This document shows positions 43,417 to 54,703 of a DNA stretch of 64,000 nt, piece by piece. Below the pieces are notes generated by a model. That model saw only the letters and a program-made list of their open reading frames with translations. It had not been told where the DNA came from and searched no databases. Position 1 is the stretch's first letter; the number at the start of each line of letters is the position of its first letter. The stretch comes from Aquilaria yunnanensis (Eukaryota; Streptophyta; Magnoliopsida; Malvales; Thymelaeaceae), in the NCBI GenBank assembly GCA_039654915.1, contig CM077598.1, positions 73,932,041 to 73,996,040 on the forward strand, written 5' to 3'. The position numbers and the translations under genes were made by a program.

Positions 43417-46074
43417 TGTGGCGGAACAGGGCCCCAGTGCCCTGAATTACTAACACTGGTAGGCTCTAGGGAACTATGATCCCACTTAAGTTACAGTTGG
43501 CTAGTTATTACTTGTAAAAATACCTTAAATCATTTCGTGCAACTAATTTCTTAGCCTACCCTGCATAAAAGATATGCATGCGTTGTCCTGGCTATGCAAT
43601 AATAATTAACTTAAAACTTCATCGAAAACAGTGCCGCGGCAATTAATGAAAACATAAATCAAATAAGCCAAGACATAAATCTTTAGTTGCTTTAACTTCA
43701 AGTAACAACTGCGTGCATACATCTTAAACTTATATGCACCCAAAAGTAACTTTAGTGTTATACACACCCATGGTCATTAGTATAGGCAATCTATGTATGA
43801 AATTACCATACATATCAAAGAAATATCTTATGACTACTAACTACTAAGATCCGTCCTTAGCTCTTCACCCAAGCAAGAAAGCTTCAAGTGATGAGCCACA
43901 CTATCCTTGTGCTCACTTAGCCTCTCTGTAAGGCAAACACTTTGGTCAGTACTTACTTATGCTGTAAGTAACTTAGAAAACATGAAGTTTCCTACTTAGA
44001 GAATACCTTTGAAACTAAAAGAACTTAGCTTTAACAGTGCCGCTTACCAACTGTTAAGCCCAGACAAAAGTGCTTAAACCTGCACAATACTTAAGGGGTG
44101 AGTACTCCGAAGTACTCAGTAAGGGATTAGCACCTGCAGGAAAAACATAATGCAAGCAAACAAGGCACAACAAGCATATAAATAATGCATACAAAACAAA
44201 TCAACAAACAAGCAAACAACACACAACCAAAAGCAAGTAAATAAACAACAATAATGCAAATGATGGGATGGATGGATGAATGAATAAATTATGCACATGC
44301 AATGCGCTTAGGACTTCCTTACACCCGTAGGTGTTGGACTTGTCGTGAGCTCTTACGACTGGGGTACTTGGATACTGGCCCTCGTATCCTTGCTAGCACT
44401 TAATTAAGCCCTTGAAGTCCACTTACGGGCACCTTAGAGTAAGACCTTGCTTACTCAACCTTACCCGCCTTGACGAGCTACTTAGAGTAAGTTTCCACCT
44501 ACTCACTTCTTACCCGTCTCTTCCCTTAAATTATTGTGCAGGGTAGTTATCCTATGTGGTTAAACTAGTCAAACCCTCAAGGTTTAACTCAAACACTACT
44601 AGTGGCTTGCCTACCAAACCAAATGGTTCGGTTGGGATCGACTTAGGTTTTTCTCTCTATTGACCATATGTAAATGATACTCTATACGGCCAACAAAGAG
44701 TCTAAAAACCCCTCTTAATCCCCTTAGTGCTCATTCAAAAGCTTAAGCACACTTGAATTACTTAGCCACCAAGTCACACACTTTTACTTAACCACACAAC
44801 TTAACTACCTCCTAAATAATGCAAAATTCCCACTCTAGGAATGAATTCTAGACCCAACCGAGGCTATGGAACCTCTTAGGATAACCTAGGAATAGAAACC
44901 GAGAGCCTAAGTTAACCTTAGGATGGCCGGAAAATGAGGCCAAAATCCCACTTGGCGACGCGGCGCCAAGGAGCAATTGCTTCTGGCGACGCGGCGCCGA
45001 CGAACAAATGTTCTGTGTACAATTTCACATTCTGGCGCCGCGGCGCCAATTCACGGACGAATTGGCGACGCGTCGCCAACTTGATTTTCTGGGTTTGTGC
45101 GTCCGTGTCGTTCTTGCACATAAACTACTCAAACTCTCTCGTTTCTAATCCAAACTTAATGGGTCTTGTTCCTAATTCATCCCCACACACAAGACTACAA
45201 AACCATGCATTATTTGAGCTTGATTACTTAAACCCTTACCTCAATTTAGCCACACAAGCAAGCAATGCAACATAAGCTTTCCTAGCTCCACAAGCTTCCT
45301 TGAGTTCCAAGTCTAAAACCAAAGCAATTTGGCACCCAAACCAATCAAACCAAGACCATTTCTAGCTCTTAAAACAACCTAGAACCAATCCAAATAAACT
45401 CAAGAAGCTTACCCACGAAAATTGGATCCAAAACAAGCTTCCAAAGAGCAAACTTGAGCTAGAACACCACAAACAAGCTTGGTGATCCTTCTAACAGCTT
45501 GGGCACCCTTTAATTTGATGAAATCTTGCAAGAAAATGGAAGCTTGGGCTGTGATTTTGGGAGAGGAAGTGGAGCCACGAAAATTTGGAGTTAGTTGCAA
45601 ATGACTAAGGAAGAAGAAGACTTGCATATATGTAAACAAGTCAACTTTTCCTTCTCCTTGCACCTAAGTCCACTAGCTTTCAAAAGCTTCAAATAGCTCA
45701 CCAAACCCTCACTCAAAACCACTTTTATTTGTTCTAAAGGATACTAAAAGCTTCCCAAACTTAATTTTCTTGAACACTTTAGCCACTTAAGATTCAAATG
45801 GCCCAAAAACACACTTAGTGCCACAAGTTGTCAAAGCTTACTAGGATGATTCTAAAAGCTAGAATAACTAATGGTCTTGACTTAACTATGCCAAATCACA
45901 CTTAGGAACTCACTTAACTTAATTAAGCTTATCTTACTTGCTTAACAAGGCGCTAACTTGAGGTACTTAAATTTAACAAACACTTACTTGATTAATCGAC
46001 TAGGAGAGCCGTCACACTTGGGAAACACTTACCTCAACGTTTTATGTAGAGAAAATACTAGGAGAGCCTTTACA
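43417..46074 (-). repeat. 5' LTR of element B
   Basis: 2658 bp, constant offset of 18120 to the 3' LTR, no indel, at least eight transitions. The palindrome cluster recurs at 44952-45079. Confidence 0.95.
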
Positions 46075-46079
46075 AGGCA
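46075..46079. repeat. Target site duplication AGGCA, right copy (element B)
   Basis: Matches 25292-25296; gag of element A begins on the far side. Confidence 0.92.
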
Positions 46080-47609
46080 TCTGCAGATATTTCCGAAGTT
46101 GGCCGAGTTTTATCAGCGACTCAATGTACTTCTTCAGTTGGAAGCAGTCTTCGGTGTCGTGGCCGTGGTCGCGATGGAACTGGCAGAACTTCTTGACGTT
46201 TTTCTTGTTATCAGCGGTCATGGCCCTTGGCTGTCGAATTTGTGTCCCCTGCCTTTCTAGTGCCATAAGGATGTTTGTCCGTGTAGTGCTCAGAGGTGTG
46301 AAGCTTTGAAGTTTGCTTCCCCGCATCCTCCGAGGTCGGCTTGCCTGTTCGGTTGGATGCCGAGCTTGCTAGTTGGACCCTTCGGCGCGGTTGTGTCCGG
46401 ACTTCGGCCCAGCCATTCTCATCTCCTCGGCAGTCATGTGCTGTTTGGCCCTTCGGTAAAATTCTCCGAGGGTGTCCAGGGGGTCCTTTGAGAACTCATA
46501 AAACAGCTGTGAGTCTCACCGAAGGCCCCTTGTCATGGCGAGGATGTGTATTTCGGGCCGGATGCCCGGGACACTTAGAGCTTCCCTGTTGAATCTTTCG
46601 ACGTAGTCTCGGATCGTTTCTACGTTTCTCTGCTCTATGTCGAACATCTGAACAGGCATCTTCGCCGTTGGCCGGCTTCCAATAAATTGTTGTGCGAAGG
46701 CCGTGGACAACTCCTGGAACTCAGTGATGGCTCCTGGGGGAATGAGTTGTACCACGCAGTTGCTGGTCCCGTGAGGGTGACCTCGAAGCATTTACACATG
46801 GTAGCGTCATCAGCACCATGCATTATCATGCTGCGTCTGTACTTGGTCAGATGGGCCTGGGGATCAGTGCGGCCATCATAAATCTCCAGCCGAGGTACCC
46901 TGAAGTCGCCTGGCATGGTAGCCTCGGCCACGGTCCGGGTGAACGGGGACCCATCTTCGCAGAAGGCTCCCATGAGCCTGTCCCAGACGGGTTTGCGAGC
47001 TACCTGCTTTACCACCCTGTCTAGCCGCGCTAGTATTCTTTCCATGAGAACTGTGGCATTAGGCTCTTCCTCTGGGAAGGGAGATCGTTGGCGCCTCTTC
47101 GGGGAGCGAGTTTGGCGCTGACGGGACAGGGACCTCGCCTCAGGCGACGAACTCCTTTGCTGTGAGACTTTCGGTCGCTTTGACCCAGTTTGTCCCACAG
47201 GCCGTTTCCCGAGGGGTATATTCTCCGTGGATGACTCTTCGCGCGAGTCTACGCTTCCCGAACTGCGATGAGTCGACCTCTGACTCTTCTCCCTAGGACG
47301 TGCAGGTGAGGGAGGTCTTTGGGCCTGTGTCTGCTGTGATCATCTTCGGTAGATCTGCTGTGTCATTTTGGCCATGACCGAACGCTGAAACTAACTCATA
47401 AAGCTCATAGTGATTACTAGAGGGCGGTCTTCCTCGGACGCAGAAGTCCCTGGGAGTGTTTGCTCAGCAGCCGGTTGTGTCTCAGGCGCGGACGGAGACC
47501 TCGAGAGTCTCTTGTCCTTAGAACGCCGAGTTTCAACGACGGCAATCTCAGAGTGGGTTCCCACAGACAACGCCAAATGATGGCCGAGGGCCTCATCGTT
47601 TAGAGTCAT
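46080..47609 (-). pseudogene. gag: gag of element A, broken
   Basis: Minus strand, from ATG 47609 (MTLNDEALGHH, 32 nt inside the LTR) to the B insertion point. It contains the gag core 'YDGRTDPQAHLTKYRRSM' near 46870 and the zinc knuckle [14 protein letters not shown] near 46150-46190. Breaks: TAG after 'ITMSFMS' near 47391, a small deletion near 46740 that shifts the frame, TGA near 46517, and TAG at 46369-46371 (CAG to TAG). The gene continues into protease and RT at 25296 and below. Closest relative in the window: the gag of C. Confidence 0.9.
47555..47577 (-). promoter_or_regulatory. Primer binding site of element A (mutated)
   Basis: TGGCGTTGTCTGTGGGAA on the minus strand; two changes (CC to TT) from the motif in C, D and F. 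Confidence 0.8.
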
Positions 47610-48450
47610 GGTGACTGGTGGAGAGACTTCTAGGAGGAAGAACGCCTGGAGGATGGTTCGTCCTTGGGAGTGTGCCTGAAAGTCCAGAAATAAAGGGTTA
47701 GGAGGCCCCCGGAATGTGTTTCCGGGAGGGGAGCCTCCGACGCCCAAGTCAGTGGTGGCTGAGAAAGGGCAGAGGAAATAGCACAAAGGGGCTGAAGAGT
47801 CTCGCCTGGTGATTCTCTCAGAGTTTGGGAGTCGGATCTTTGCCAACCAACCTCCTGCCAAGTATTTATTTCCTGGTATTTATAGGAGTACCTAGCCCGT
47901 TCAGATCGTGACACGCGTTCGATCGGATGTTCCCTGAGTTTCTGGGCGTAGGGGACAGATAGCTGGTAGTAGGTTGCCTTGAGCCTTGTGCTGAGATGGG
48001 CCATGATGTGATTTTGATGGCGTCAGCGTGTCAGAGCGCCTTTTGAGGTGGCTTATGACGTCTGTAAAAGGACGTGTAGAGGCTTCCTTAAATGCTTCCT
48101 TAAATGCTCCTGCCGTACTCCCGAGGTCCCTAGGCTAGGTCATCCTTTGGTACGGACAGTGCCTCTTCGGGAAACACGCCCTCAGTTCGGGGGTACCCAG
48201 CTTCAAGGAGTTCCGCCTTCGGGGAGATCATGTTCGGCACGCAATGGTTGGTGCCTCTTTCTGAAGGCGATCTGTTTGCAACCTCGGGGGGCTAGTAGTA
48301 TCCTCAAGTTTCCTGGCATGCCGGGCTCGGAGCTCTTCGACTATCTCCCGAGGTGTATGATCCCACCTTTACTCGGGTAGTGCCAGTTTCTTCTGGCCAT
48401 TCTTGTGGCAGGGAGTTCGGCCAGATAGAGGCGATAGCCTTTGGCTATCA
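47578..48450 (-). repeat. 5' LTR of element A
   Basis: 873 bp, TGATAGCC...GGCCATCA on the minus strand. TATAAATA on the minus strand at 47877-47884. It keeps the 16 bases that the 3' LTR has lost. Confidence 0.93.
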
Positions 48451-48455
48451 CATAG
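48451..48455. repeat. Target site duplication CATAG, right copy (element A)
   Basis: Matches 5665-5669; the Tekay-type pol resumes here. Confidence 0.92.
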
Positions 48456-49873
48456 CTGATCATGATGAGCCCAAATTTACACATTGATAATTCAATATCG
48501 ATGTATTGAAGAAGCCAGAAAGGCACAAGAGACATATCCTGATCTGAAAAAGATCTCAGGAAAGGAAAAAGGTTCCTTGTGTCAATCCTTTGCCTACAAG
48601 CAAGGATTAAGGTACTTGAAGGATTGAATATATGTGCGTGAAGGAGCAAAGCTCAAGGATGAAATACTTGAAGAAGCTCACACAAGCAAGTTGAACATCC
48701 ATCTAGGAAGTGAGAAAATGTAGAAACACTTGAAGACTGACTTATCCAAACATGAAGAGAGACATAGTTACTTATGTCTCCAATTGTGCAACATGCCAGA
48801 GGGTAAAGGTATAGCACCAGAAACCAGCTGATACCCTGTAGACTCTACCTATACCAGTGAGGAAGTGGGGCAACGTAACCATGGACTTTTTTACGGGGTT
48901 GCCTATGACCAAATTAAGACATGATGCAATCTGGGTCATTATGGATAGGCTAACCAAATGTGGCCACTTCTTACCTATAAAACTCACAGACTCCTTGGAG
49001 AAGTTAGCTCAGATCTATGTCCAGGAGACAGTAAGAGTACATGGAGTGCCAGACTCCATTGTATCTGATAGAGATCCAAGATTTACAGCTTGGTTTTGGG
49101 GTGCTTTTCATAAAGCACTAGGAACCAAAATCCATTTGAGTACTGCTTATCATCCTTAGACAGTTGGACAATCTAAAAGCGTGATACAGATACTAGAAGA
49201 CATACTCAGGAGTTGTGTGTTGGATTTCAAAGGTGAAAAGGACCAACACTTGCCATTGGTGGAATCCTGATATAACAATTGTTACCAAAGCACCATTGGC
49301 ATGGCACCTTATGAAGCATTATATGGAAGAAGGTGCATGACACCCCACTATTGCCTGGAAGCCTCAAATAGGGTAGAGTTGGGTCCCAAAATTATTGAAG
49401 AGACTACTGCCAAAATCAAGAAGATTCAAGAGAGATTAAAAGCAATCAATGAAAGGACCATGGCCTATGTTTGGCTGAAAGTTGCACCAACAAAAGGCAC
49501 TGTCAGATTTGGCGGAAGAACCAAGTTAGCTCCAAGATACATCGGCCTTTATGAGATCTTGGACAGAGTTGGCAAGGTAGGATACAGGTTAGCTCTATCA
49601 CCAAGCATGTCAAGTGTTCATAATGTTTTTCACATGATTATGCTTAAAAAGTGTTTATTGGATACAAAGCATGCTATTGTAGTGGAAGACATACAGTTGG
49701 AACCTAACATGACATATGAAGAGAAACCTATAACTATCTTAGCCAATGATACTAGAAGGCTAAAAGACAAACATATTCCCATGGCTACAGTTCACTACTC
49801 ATACCACTCTAAAAGAGAAGTAACTTGGGAAACTAAAAAGACCTTATGGAAATGTATCCTGAAGAATACCTGA
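48456..49873 (+). pseudogene. Integrase and chromodomain of the Tekay-type element, broken
   Basis: Second half of the host element's pol. The zinc part (48640-48800) is scrambled by frame changes but shows 'ILEEAH' and 'CATCQR'-like pieces. The core starts with 'VTMDFFTGLP' (first Asp, near 48883) and has 'SIVSDRDPRF' (second Asp). Exactly 35 residues later Lys (AAA at 49175) replaces the catalytic Glu. Stops at 49157 (TAG) and near 49268 (TGA). The C-terminal part from 49301 runs open: 'APYEALYGRRC', 'SVHNVFHMIMLKK', then a chromodomain-like end 'REVTWETKKTLW' (about 49780-49870). The tail places the element among chromoviruses, which use it to choose chromatin targets. Confidence 0.88.
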
Positions 49874-49906
49874 AGTTAAAGGCTATTTTGGAGGACCAAA
49901 ATTTTT

Positions 49907-49919
49907 AAGGGGGGGAGGA
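49907..49919 (+). promoter_or_regulatory. Polypurine tract of the Tekay-type element
   Basis: AAGGGGGGGAGGA, one base before the 3' LTR start at 49921. Confidence 0.88.
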
Positions 49920-49920
49920 T

Positions 49921-52338
49921 TGTTACCACCTCACAAAATGGCAGAATTACAAGTTTGTGATAATGGCTAAAAACCATTATATTGTGTAATTCTCACCATA
50001 GTGATTAAAGTCTGGGGGGAAAAAGCCATGATCAACACCTCCTTAAAAGTGTTCCAAGTTGGTAACTTGGCCACCAAGAAAAGCCTAAAGGATTGCTTGT
50101 TTCTCAAGCAACCTATGGACTTTTTTGTAAGGTTTTGGAAATTCGGGTACTCAATTGCAAAACTCTCAAGAAAGAGACTTGGAGACTTATGTGAAGGATA
50201 TAAATGGTATAAAAGTGCTATTGGATGACCAAATTACTCGTGGAAGACAAGTTTACCCAAAGGAAACACTAAAGGCAATAAGGACCTAAATGTCCCAGTG
50301 TAAACCTTAAAGTGTTCAAGCTTTTGACTTAAGTCTAAGGGTGGAATTGTGGGGTTATCCCACCACGCGGGAGGCAGCCAAGACTTGATAATTTGTCAAA
50401 AATATTGGGCACATGTGTACCAATGAGTTTAAGACAAAGAAAGCATAATTAGTGAGAAAGAAAATGACATAAAGTAAGGTTAAGCTTGTTAAGTGTGTTT
50501 TGTGCCCTTAAGCTCATTTAAGGCCATTTAAGTGGCCAAATCACTTATCCCTCCCTCATTTTTGTCCTCCCCTAGCCCAAGAACACAGCCATACTTCCTC
50601 CATAGCCACCACACCTTCAAACTTGAAATTGATTGAAATTGAAGGCAAAAGGAAGCAATTGGCAGCAAACTAGAGCTATTTCTTGGATACTTCAAGAATC
50701 AAGCTTGATTTTTGGCCTACCCACTTCGGTAAGGGTTCTCTTGCTCTCACAGGTTAGTTTGTATATTTTCATGCAACCATGGAGCTAGGTCTAAGCTTGG
50801 AAGAGAGCCATGAGCTTCATGAACCAAGCTTAGCGGGGGGAGTGCACTTATTGAAGGTTTTGTGACCTAGTGTGAAGTGTGCAAAGATGGCAGTAAAATG
50901 AGGGTTTATAGAGCCCTAAGTTAGTACTAAATAGTGTTAAAATCCTCCTAAGACCAAGCATTAGCTTGAGGATTGCTGCCACAGTGATTTCATTATGTTT
51001 ATTATGTGTTTTATGGACTAACCTATGGTATATGTTGCTGCCACATTTCATGTGTTTGTTGTTTGTGTTTTCCAGCTGCATTTGGTTGCTATATCTTGTA
51101 TACATGCATTGTGTTTTTTGTGCTTTAGTGTCTTTGGATGCAAGTTTGAATGATGGTTACATTGCCTGTTGAATCCAAGTGCTACCCTTACTAAGTTTCT
51201 CAATCAAACTTACTCCCCTCAATTTTGTCATTACAGGCCTAGCTGAAAATCACCTTCAAACTAACCTTTGTGCTTTGAGTTCTAATCTGAAATTTCAGGT
51301 ACATGAACTTCCATATGTCTAGTTACGTGCTGGAAATTTTGGTGATTTTAGGAGCACATTTGGTATTTTTAATGGTTGTACTTATTGTGTTGTGAAGCAG
51401 CTGTCCAGCATCCTATTTTTGGAGTCCATTGTGTCTCAGGACCTCCTATAACCTAGGGTTCATATTTAGCTAAGTTAGGACCATATTGTAGTGCATGTAT
51501 GCATGTACATGTAGTGTATGTAAAATGAGACAAGTAGATTAATATTTGAGTAATGTTTTGGCTATGTAAGTGATGTGGTGCAAAGCTGCCTAAGTGTGAA
51601 TGATGGGATGCTTACTTGTAAATTCTGTTTTGGCAACATAAAGTTGTTAAAAGAAAGGAAATATAATTCGTATGTGTAATGGACATATATGGGATAGACT
51701 TGAAGGGATTTTCCCTTGTGAATGAAGTGTTTGCATGGTTTGGAAAAATTGTATGGGCAAAATCATCTACAAGTTGCCAGAATTTTGACTCTGGACCTAA
51801 AGTTTAATATCTCCCTATTTAGAATGAATCTTCAAATTAAATTTTGACCAGACCTAGTGGACATCTATTGGGTTAACTGGCCTTTTGAATTTCTAGATTT
51901 AGAACCCTGTAGCCAAAGATATGATATTGCAAAGTTGGCTGAGTTACTGTTCATTTCGTCCATATTTTGTAACCAACTTAAGAAATCCTTAACTTGGTGC
52001 ATAGGTGGGCTAGTGATGTAAAAAAAACTTCCTTGGTTTTCTCTAAGTTTCTACTTGATAATGGAGGTCAGAAAACATGGGTTACATGGTAGAATGATAT
52101 AGTTTATTAGTGGAAGTTACAGGTGCAATGGCTAGTCACTGGAACTTAACAAGATTGCCTAATGTGTGGTAGCCAAGATTAAGACTTGGGCTAGTGTTTT
52201 CCTTCTTTGCTGCCATGGTGTGTATGAAATTTGAATATGTGTGTGATAGCTAGACCAATATGCATGTGCTTAAATAGTGCCCAAGAGGGCCACTTGGGTA
52301 TGCACACTAAGGGTAGTGTTATGATGGCCTACAAAACA
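49921..52338 (+). repeat. 3' LTR of the Tekay-type element (end truncated)
   Basis: Starts TGTTACCACC. Similarity with the 5' LTR stops at 'gatggcctacaaaaca' (about 52338), whereas the 5' LTR has about 78 more bases up to GTAACA at 2115. TATAAAAG at 50208-50215 (and TATAAAT at 50199-50205) is the likely TATA box. The missing end means no second target duplication can be checked. Confidence 0.87.
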
Positions 52339-53182
52339 CGCATCTCATGCTAACAAGAAAGTAAGCATGACATGGTGATAGCCTAAACTATGTGATATTC
52401 TCAAGCTAATGAGAATGTCGTAGAAGCCTAAGAAAAGAAAAGGGTCTTCACAAGCTCTTTCTCCTCCTTTCCTGGTTGCCTTTTTGTTGTCACCTCATTG
52501 GACATACCACCTTGGATCTTATAATGTACCATTTCATCAATTATAGAAACCTCAAGTTACATTCGATGAGAGTAAGGTGAGAACAGAATGTACAATGAGA
52601 GTAACAAGAAAAGGCTCGACTCGCAGGCCATATTTACAAGTGCAACCAATCAATGGCTATAACCACGCACCATGCAACAACCTCCAATCAGCATAATATG
52701 TCAAATCTCATTCAACAAAAAATGCATGCCAATTAATTCACATTGGTTAACCAATTTTTATTTATGTGGCGCTTCGCATACGATGGTCCCGCTAGTCGAT
52801 CAGCGGGCGGTGGTCCCATTGCAAACAATTGTCTTACAATTGTGTTGCCCGAGATCCTCTATTTTTATCAAGTAGGCACTTGAGACAAATCCATTTGAGA
52901 CACCAAAAGTACTCCACTTTTGGTTCTGGAATAGGCTAAATCTGATCCATGCTAGGGTTTTGCAACTATGGCAAGTGTCCTTATCCATATAGGTATCTCA
53001 TACCAATCAATTTTGGGTTAATCTCATTAACCAATTTGTGTCATTTCTTCATATATCTTATATATTTATTATGAGTTCCGGTCTCATGCATTATGAATCA
53101 ATCTAATTAATCATGGCCCAAAGCAACCGAACACACAATATCATGCGATTCGACATTCAATCCCGATTTAGGGTTTCACCAG
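52339..53182 (-). other. Unassigned sequence, possible leader of a minus-strand Ty1/copia element
   Basis: AT-rich, no frame with recognisable motifs. Placed between the truncated Tekay LTR and a Met-like primer motif, it would be the internal leader of the element whose LTR follows. Nothing else stands out. Confidence 0.35.
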
Positions 53183-53839
53183 TAGCTCTAATACCACCGT
53201 AAGGTTTCAGAAGCCAAACAAGTGCAGCATAATTTAACTGAAACCCTCCAGGATCCAAGTGAAATAGGGTAAACGGGTGTTCAAAAATTTTCATACCTAA
53301 TTTCGGTTGAGATCTTTCACCCAACTGTAGAAACGAATCACAAAACCTGAACAGTTAATGTGTTCAAGCTCTTTATGGTATCCACACGAGCCTATCGGGA
53401 TCACCACATTTTCGCCATATCCTAGCATATGCATTTCTCTTGCACTCGCAGTGCTAGCTTATGTCCTCCAAGGAATTGCAAGAGAAGAGTGCAGCTGTCT
53501 CTTTTGGGAGGCTAGGGAAAAGCTACGAATTTCTCACTAAAAGTTGTATTTATAGTGAGACTCAATTTCTAGGCCTAATGGGTTTCAAAGCCTTAATCCA
53601 ATTAGGCTTTAATTTCGGGCTTAATAATGGTTCAACATTTGGGCCCAAAAGATATCACTCCCGTTACATAGGAGGGATAAATCCCAACTTGATCATACAC
53701 AACCCTCCATATGATATGAGACATACCCAAAGATCTCCTTAAAGTTCACTCAGTTACGAGCAACGAAGGGAAGTATCAAAGTATGTGACTCACATGTATG
53801 GAACCTTGATGATCTTAGGTCAAAGGACAACATATACCA
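53183..53839 (-). mobile_element. Candidate 5' LTR and primer site of a minus-strand Ty1/copia-like element
   Basis: TGGTATTAGAGCTA on the minus strand (53183-53196) matches the Met primer site with one change. To its right, a stretch of about 640 bases could be the LTR: on the minus strand it starts TGGTATATGTTG (near 53839), carries CACTATAAATAC with a TATA box near 53548-53555, and ends near 53198 in '..CCTTACGG' (expected CA apparently mutated). The length fits a copia LTR. Without the second LTR or any coding part the family is only a guess. Confidence 0.42.
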
Positions 53840-53841
53840 TG
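53837..53841. repeat. Left 5-bp flank CCATG of element E (presumed target duplication)
   Basis: CCATG precedes the TGATGCCC end of E; its partner lies outside the window, so the duplication cannot be confirmed. Confidence 0.5.
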
Positions 53842-54699
53842 TGATGCCCAGGGGCTTCATTGTTGGTAGTCACGGTGACTAATGGAGGGACTCCCGGAGA
53901 GGAAGAACGCCTGGTGGCCGGTTTGCCCAAGGGAAAGTGCCTGAGATGTTCAGAAAAAGTGGGTTAGGAGGTCCCCGGGGTGTTGTTCCGGGGAGGAGCC
54001 TCCGACGCCCAAGTCAGTGGTTCTGAGAGAAGGCGGAGGAAATAGCACTGAGCGGTTCAGTGAACTCGCCTGGTCGTATTTTCTCAGAGTGAGGAGTCGG
54101 GATCTTTGCCAGCCGTTTGCCAGGGTGTATTCCCTGGTATTTATAGAGGTGTCCAGCCCGTTCAGATCGTGACACGTGTTCGGTCGGATGTTCTCTGAAT
54201 GTCTGGGCGTAGAGGACAAGTAGCTGGTGGCAAGCTTCCTTGAGCCTTGAGCCGAGACGGGCCATGATGTGACTTTGATGGCGTCGGCGTGTTAGAGCAC
54301 CTTTTGAGGCGGGTTGTGACGTCTGTGGGTGACATGTCAAAGGCTTCCTTAAATGCTCCTGCCGTACTCCCGAGGTTCCTGGGTGAGGTCGTCCTCTAGT
54401 ACGAACCGTGCCACTTCAGGAAACATGCCCCCAGTTCGGGGCTTCCCAGATTCAGGGAGTTCTGCCTTCGGGAAGATCATGTTCGGCCCGCACTAGCTAG
54501 TGCCACTTTTCTGAAGGCGGTCTGTTTACTACCTCGGGGGGCTAATAGTATCCTCAAGTTCCCTGGCGTGCCGAGCTCGGGCTCTTCGGCTTTTCTCCGA
54601 GGTGTGTGATCCCACCTTTTTCCGGGTAGCGCCAGATCTCCTGGCCATTCTGGTGGCAGGGAGTTCAGCCAGGTGGAGGCGATAGTCCTTCGACTATCA
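53842..54699 (-). repeat. 3' LTR of element E
   Basis: 858 bp; minus strand TGATAGTCGAAGGACTATC...GGGCATCA. TATAAATA at 54138-54145. The GC hairpin near 53976-53996 has the shorter stem CCCCGG/CCGGGG. Clearly diverged from the A, C and D LTRs but shares the 'ctgacttgggcgtcggaggc' core. Confidence 0.9.
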
Positions 54700-54703
54700 C
54701 ATG

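Larger units (their letters stand above)
25297..46074 (-). mobile_element. Element B: non-coding LTR retrotransposon with 2658-bp LTRs, minus strand
   Basis: Two LTRs of exactly 2658 bp (25297-27954 and 43417-46074, no indels, at least 8 substitutions), TG...CA ends, a Met-type primer site (43399-43413), a polypurine tract (27955-27965) and a 5-bp AGGCA duplication. The internal region, about 4.3 kb after removing element C, contains no gag or pol motif on either strand that I can find. The nearly identical LTRs show it moved recently, so it was mobilised by another element's proteins: a large non-autonomous derivative (LARD-like). The Met primer site fits a Ty3/gypsy or Ty1/copia helper; I cannot tell which. 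Confidence 0.88.
5670..48450 (-). mobile_element. Element A: Tat-lineage Ty3/gypsy, minus strand, interrupted by D and B(C)
   Basis: The interval is bounded by TG...CA LTRs and by CATAG duplications. Removing D (12598-23715), B with its nested C (25297-46074) and one copy of each duplication leaves about 10.9 kb, close to intact element C (11.15 kb). On the minus strand the order is 5' LTR (47578-48450), primer site, gag (47609-46080), protease and RT (25296-23721), rest of RT, RNase H and integrase (12597-10207). Then follow the tandem repeats, the antisense gene on the + strand (7298-9704), polypurine tract and 3' LTR (5670-6528). The two LTRs differ at about 4% of sites, plus a 16-base deletion in the 3' copy. 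All coding parts are broken. Confidence 0.93.
1..52338 (+). mobile_element. Degenerate Tekay-type (chromovirus) Ty3/gypsy element, split by nested insertions
   Basis: This is the oldest layer of the stack. Parts at 1-5664 and 48456-52338 form one element: 5' LTR, tRNA-Met-like primer site, gag with a CCHC knuckle, protease, RT (FIDD box), RNase H, integrase, a C-terminal chromodomain-like tail, polypurine tract and 3' LTR. LTR ends are TGTTAC/GTAACA. The order protease-RT-RNase H-integrase is Ty3/gypsy. The integrase tail, the LTR of about 2.4 kb and the Met primer site fit the Tekay/Del clade of chromoviruses. The pol region is split at 5665-5669/48451-48455 by element A. Many nonsense changes and frameshifts make it a dead copy. 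The first 370 or so bases of the 5' LTR lie outside the window, judged from alignment with the 3' LTR. Confidence 0.87.
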
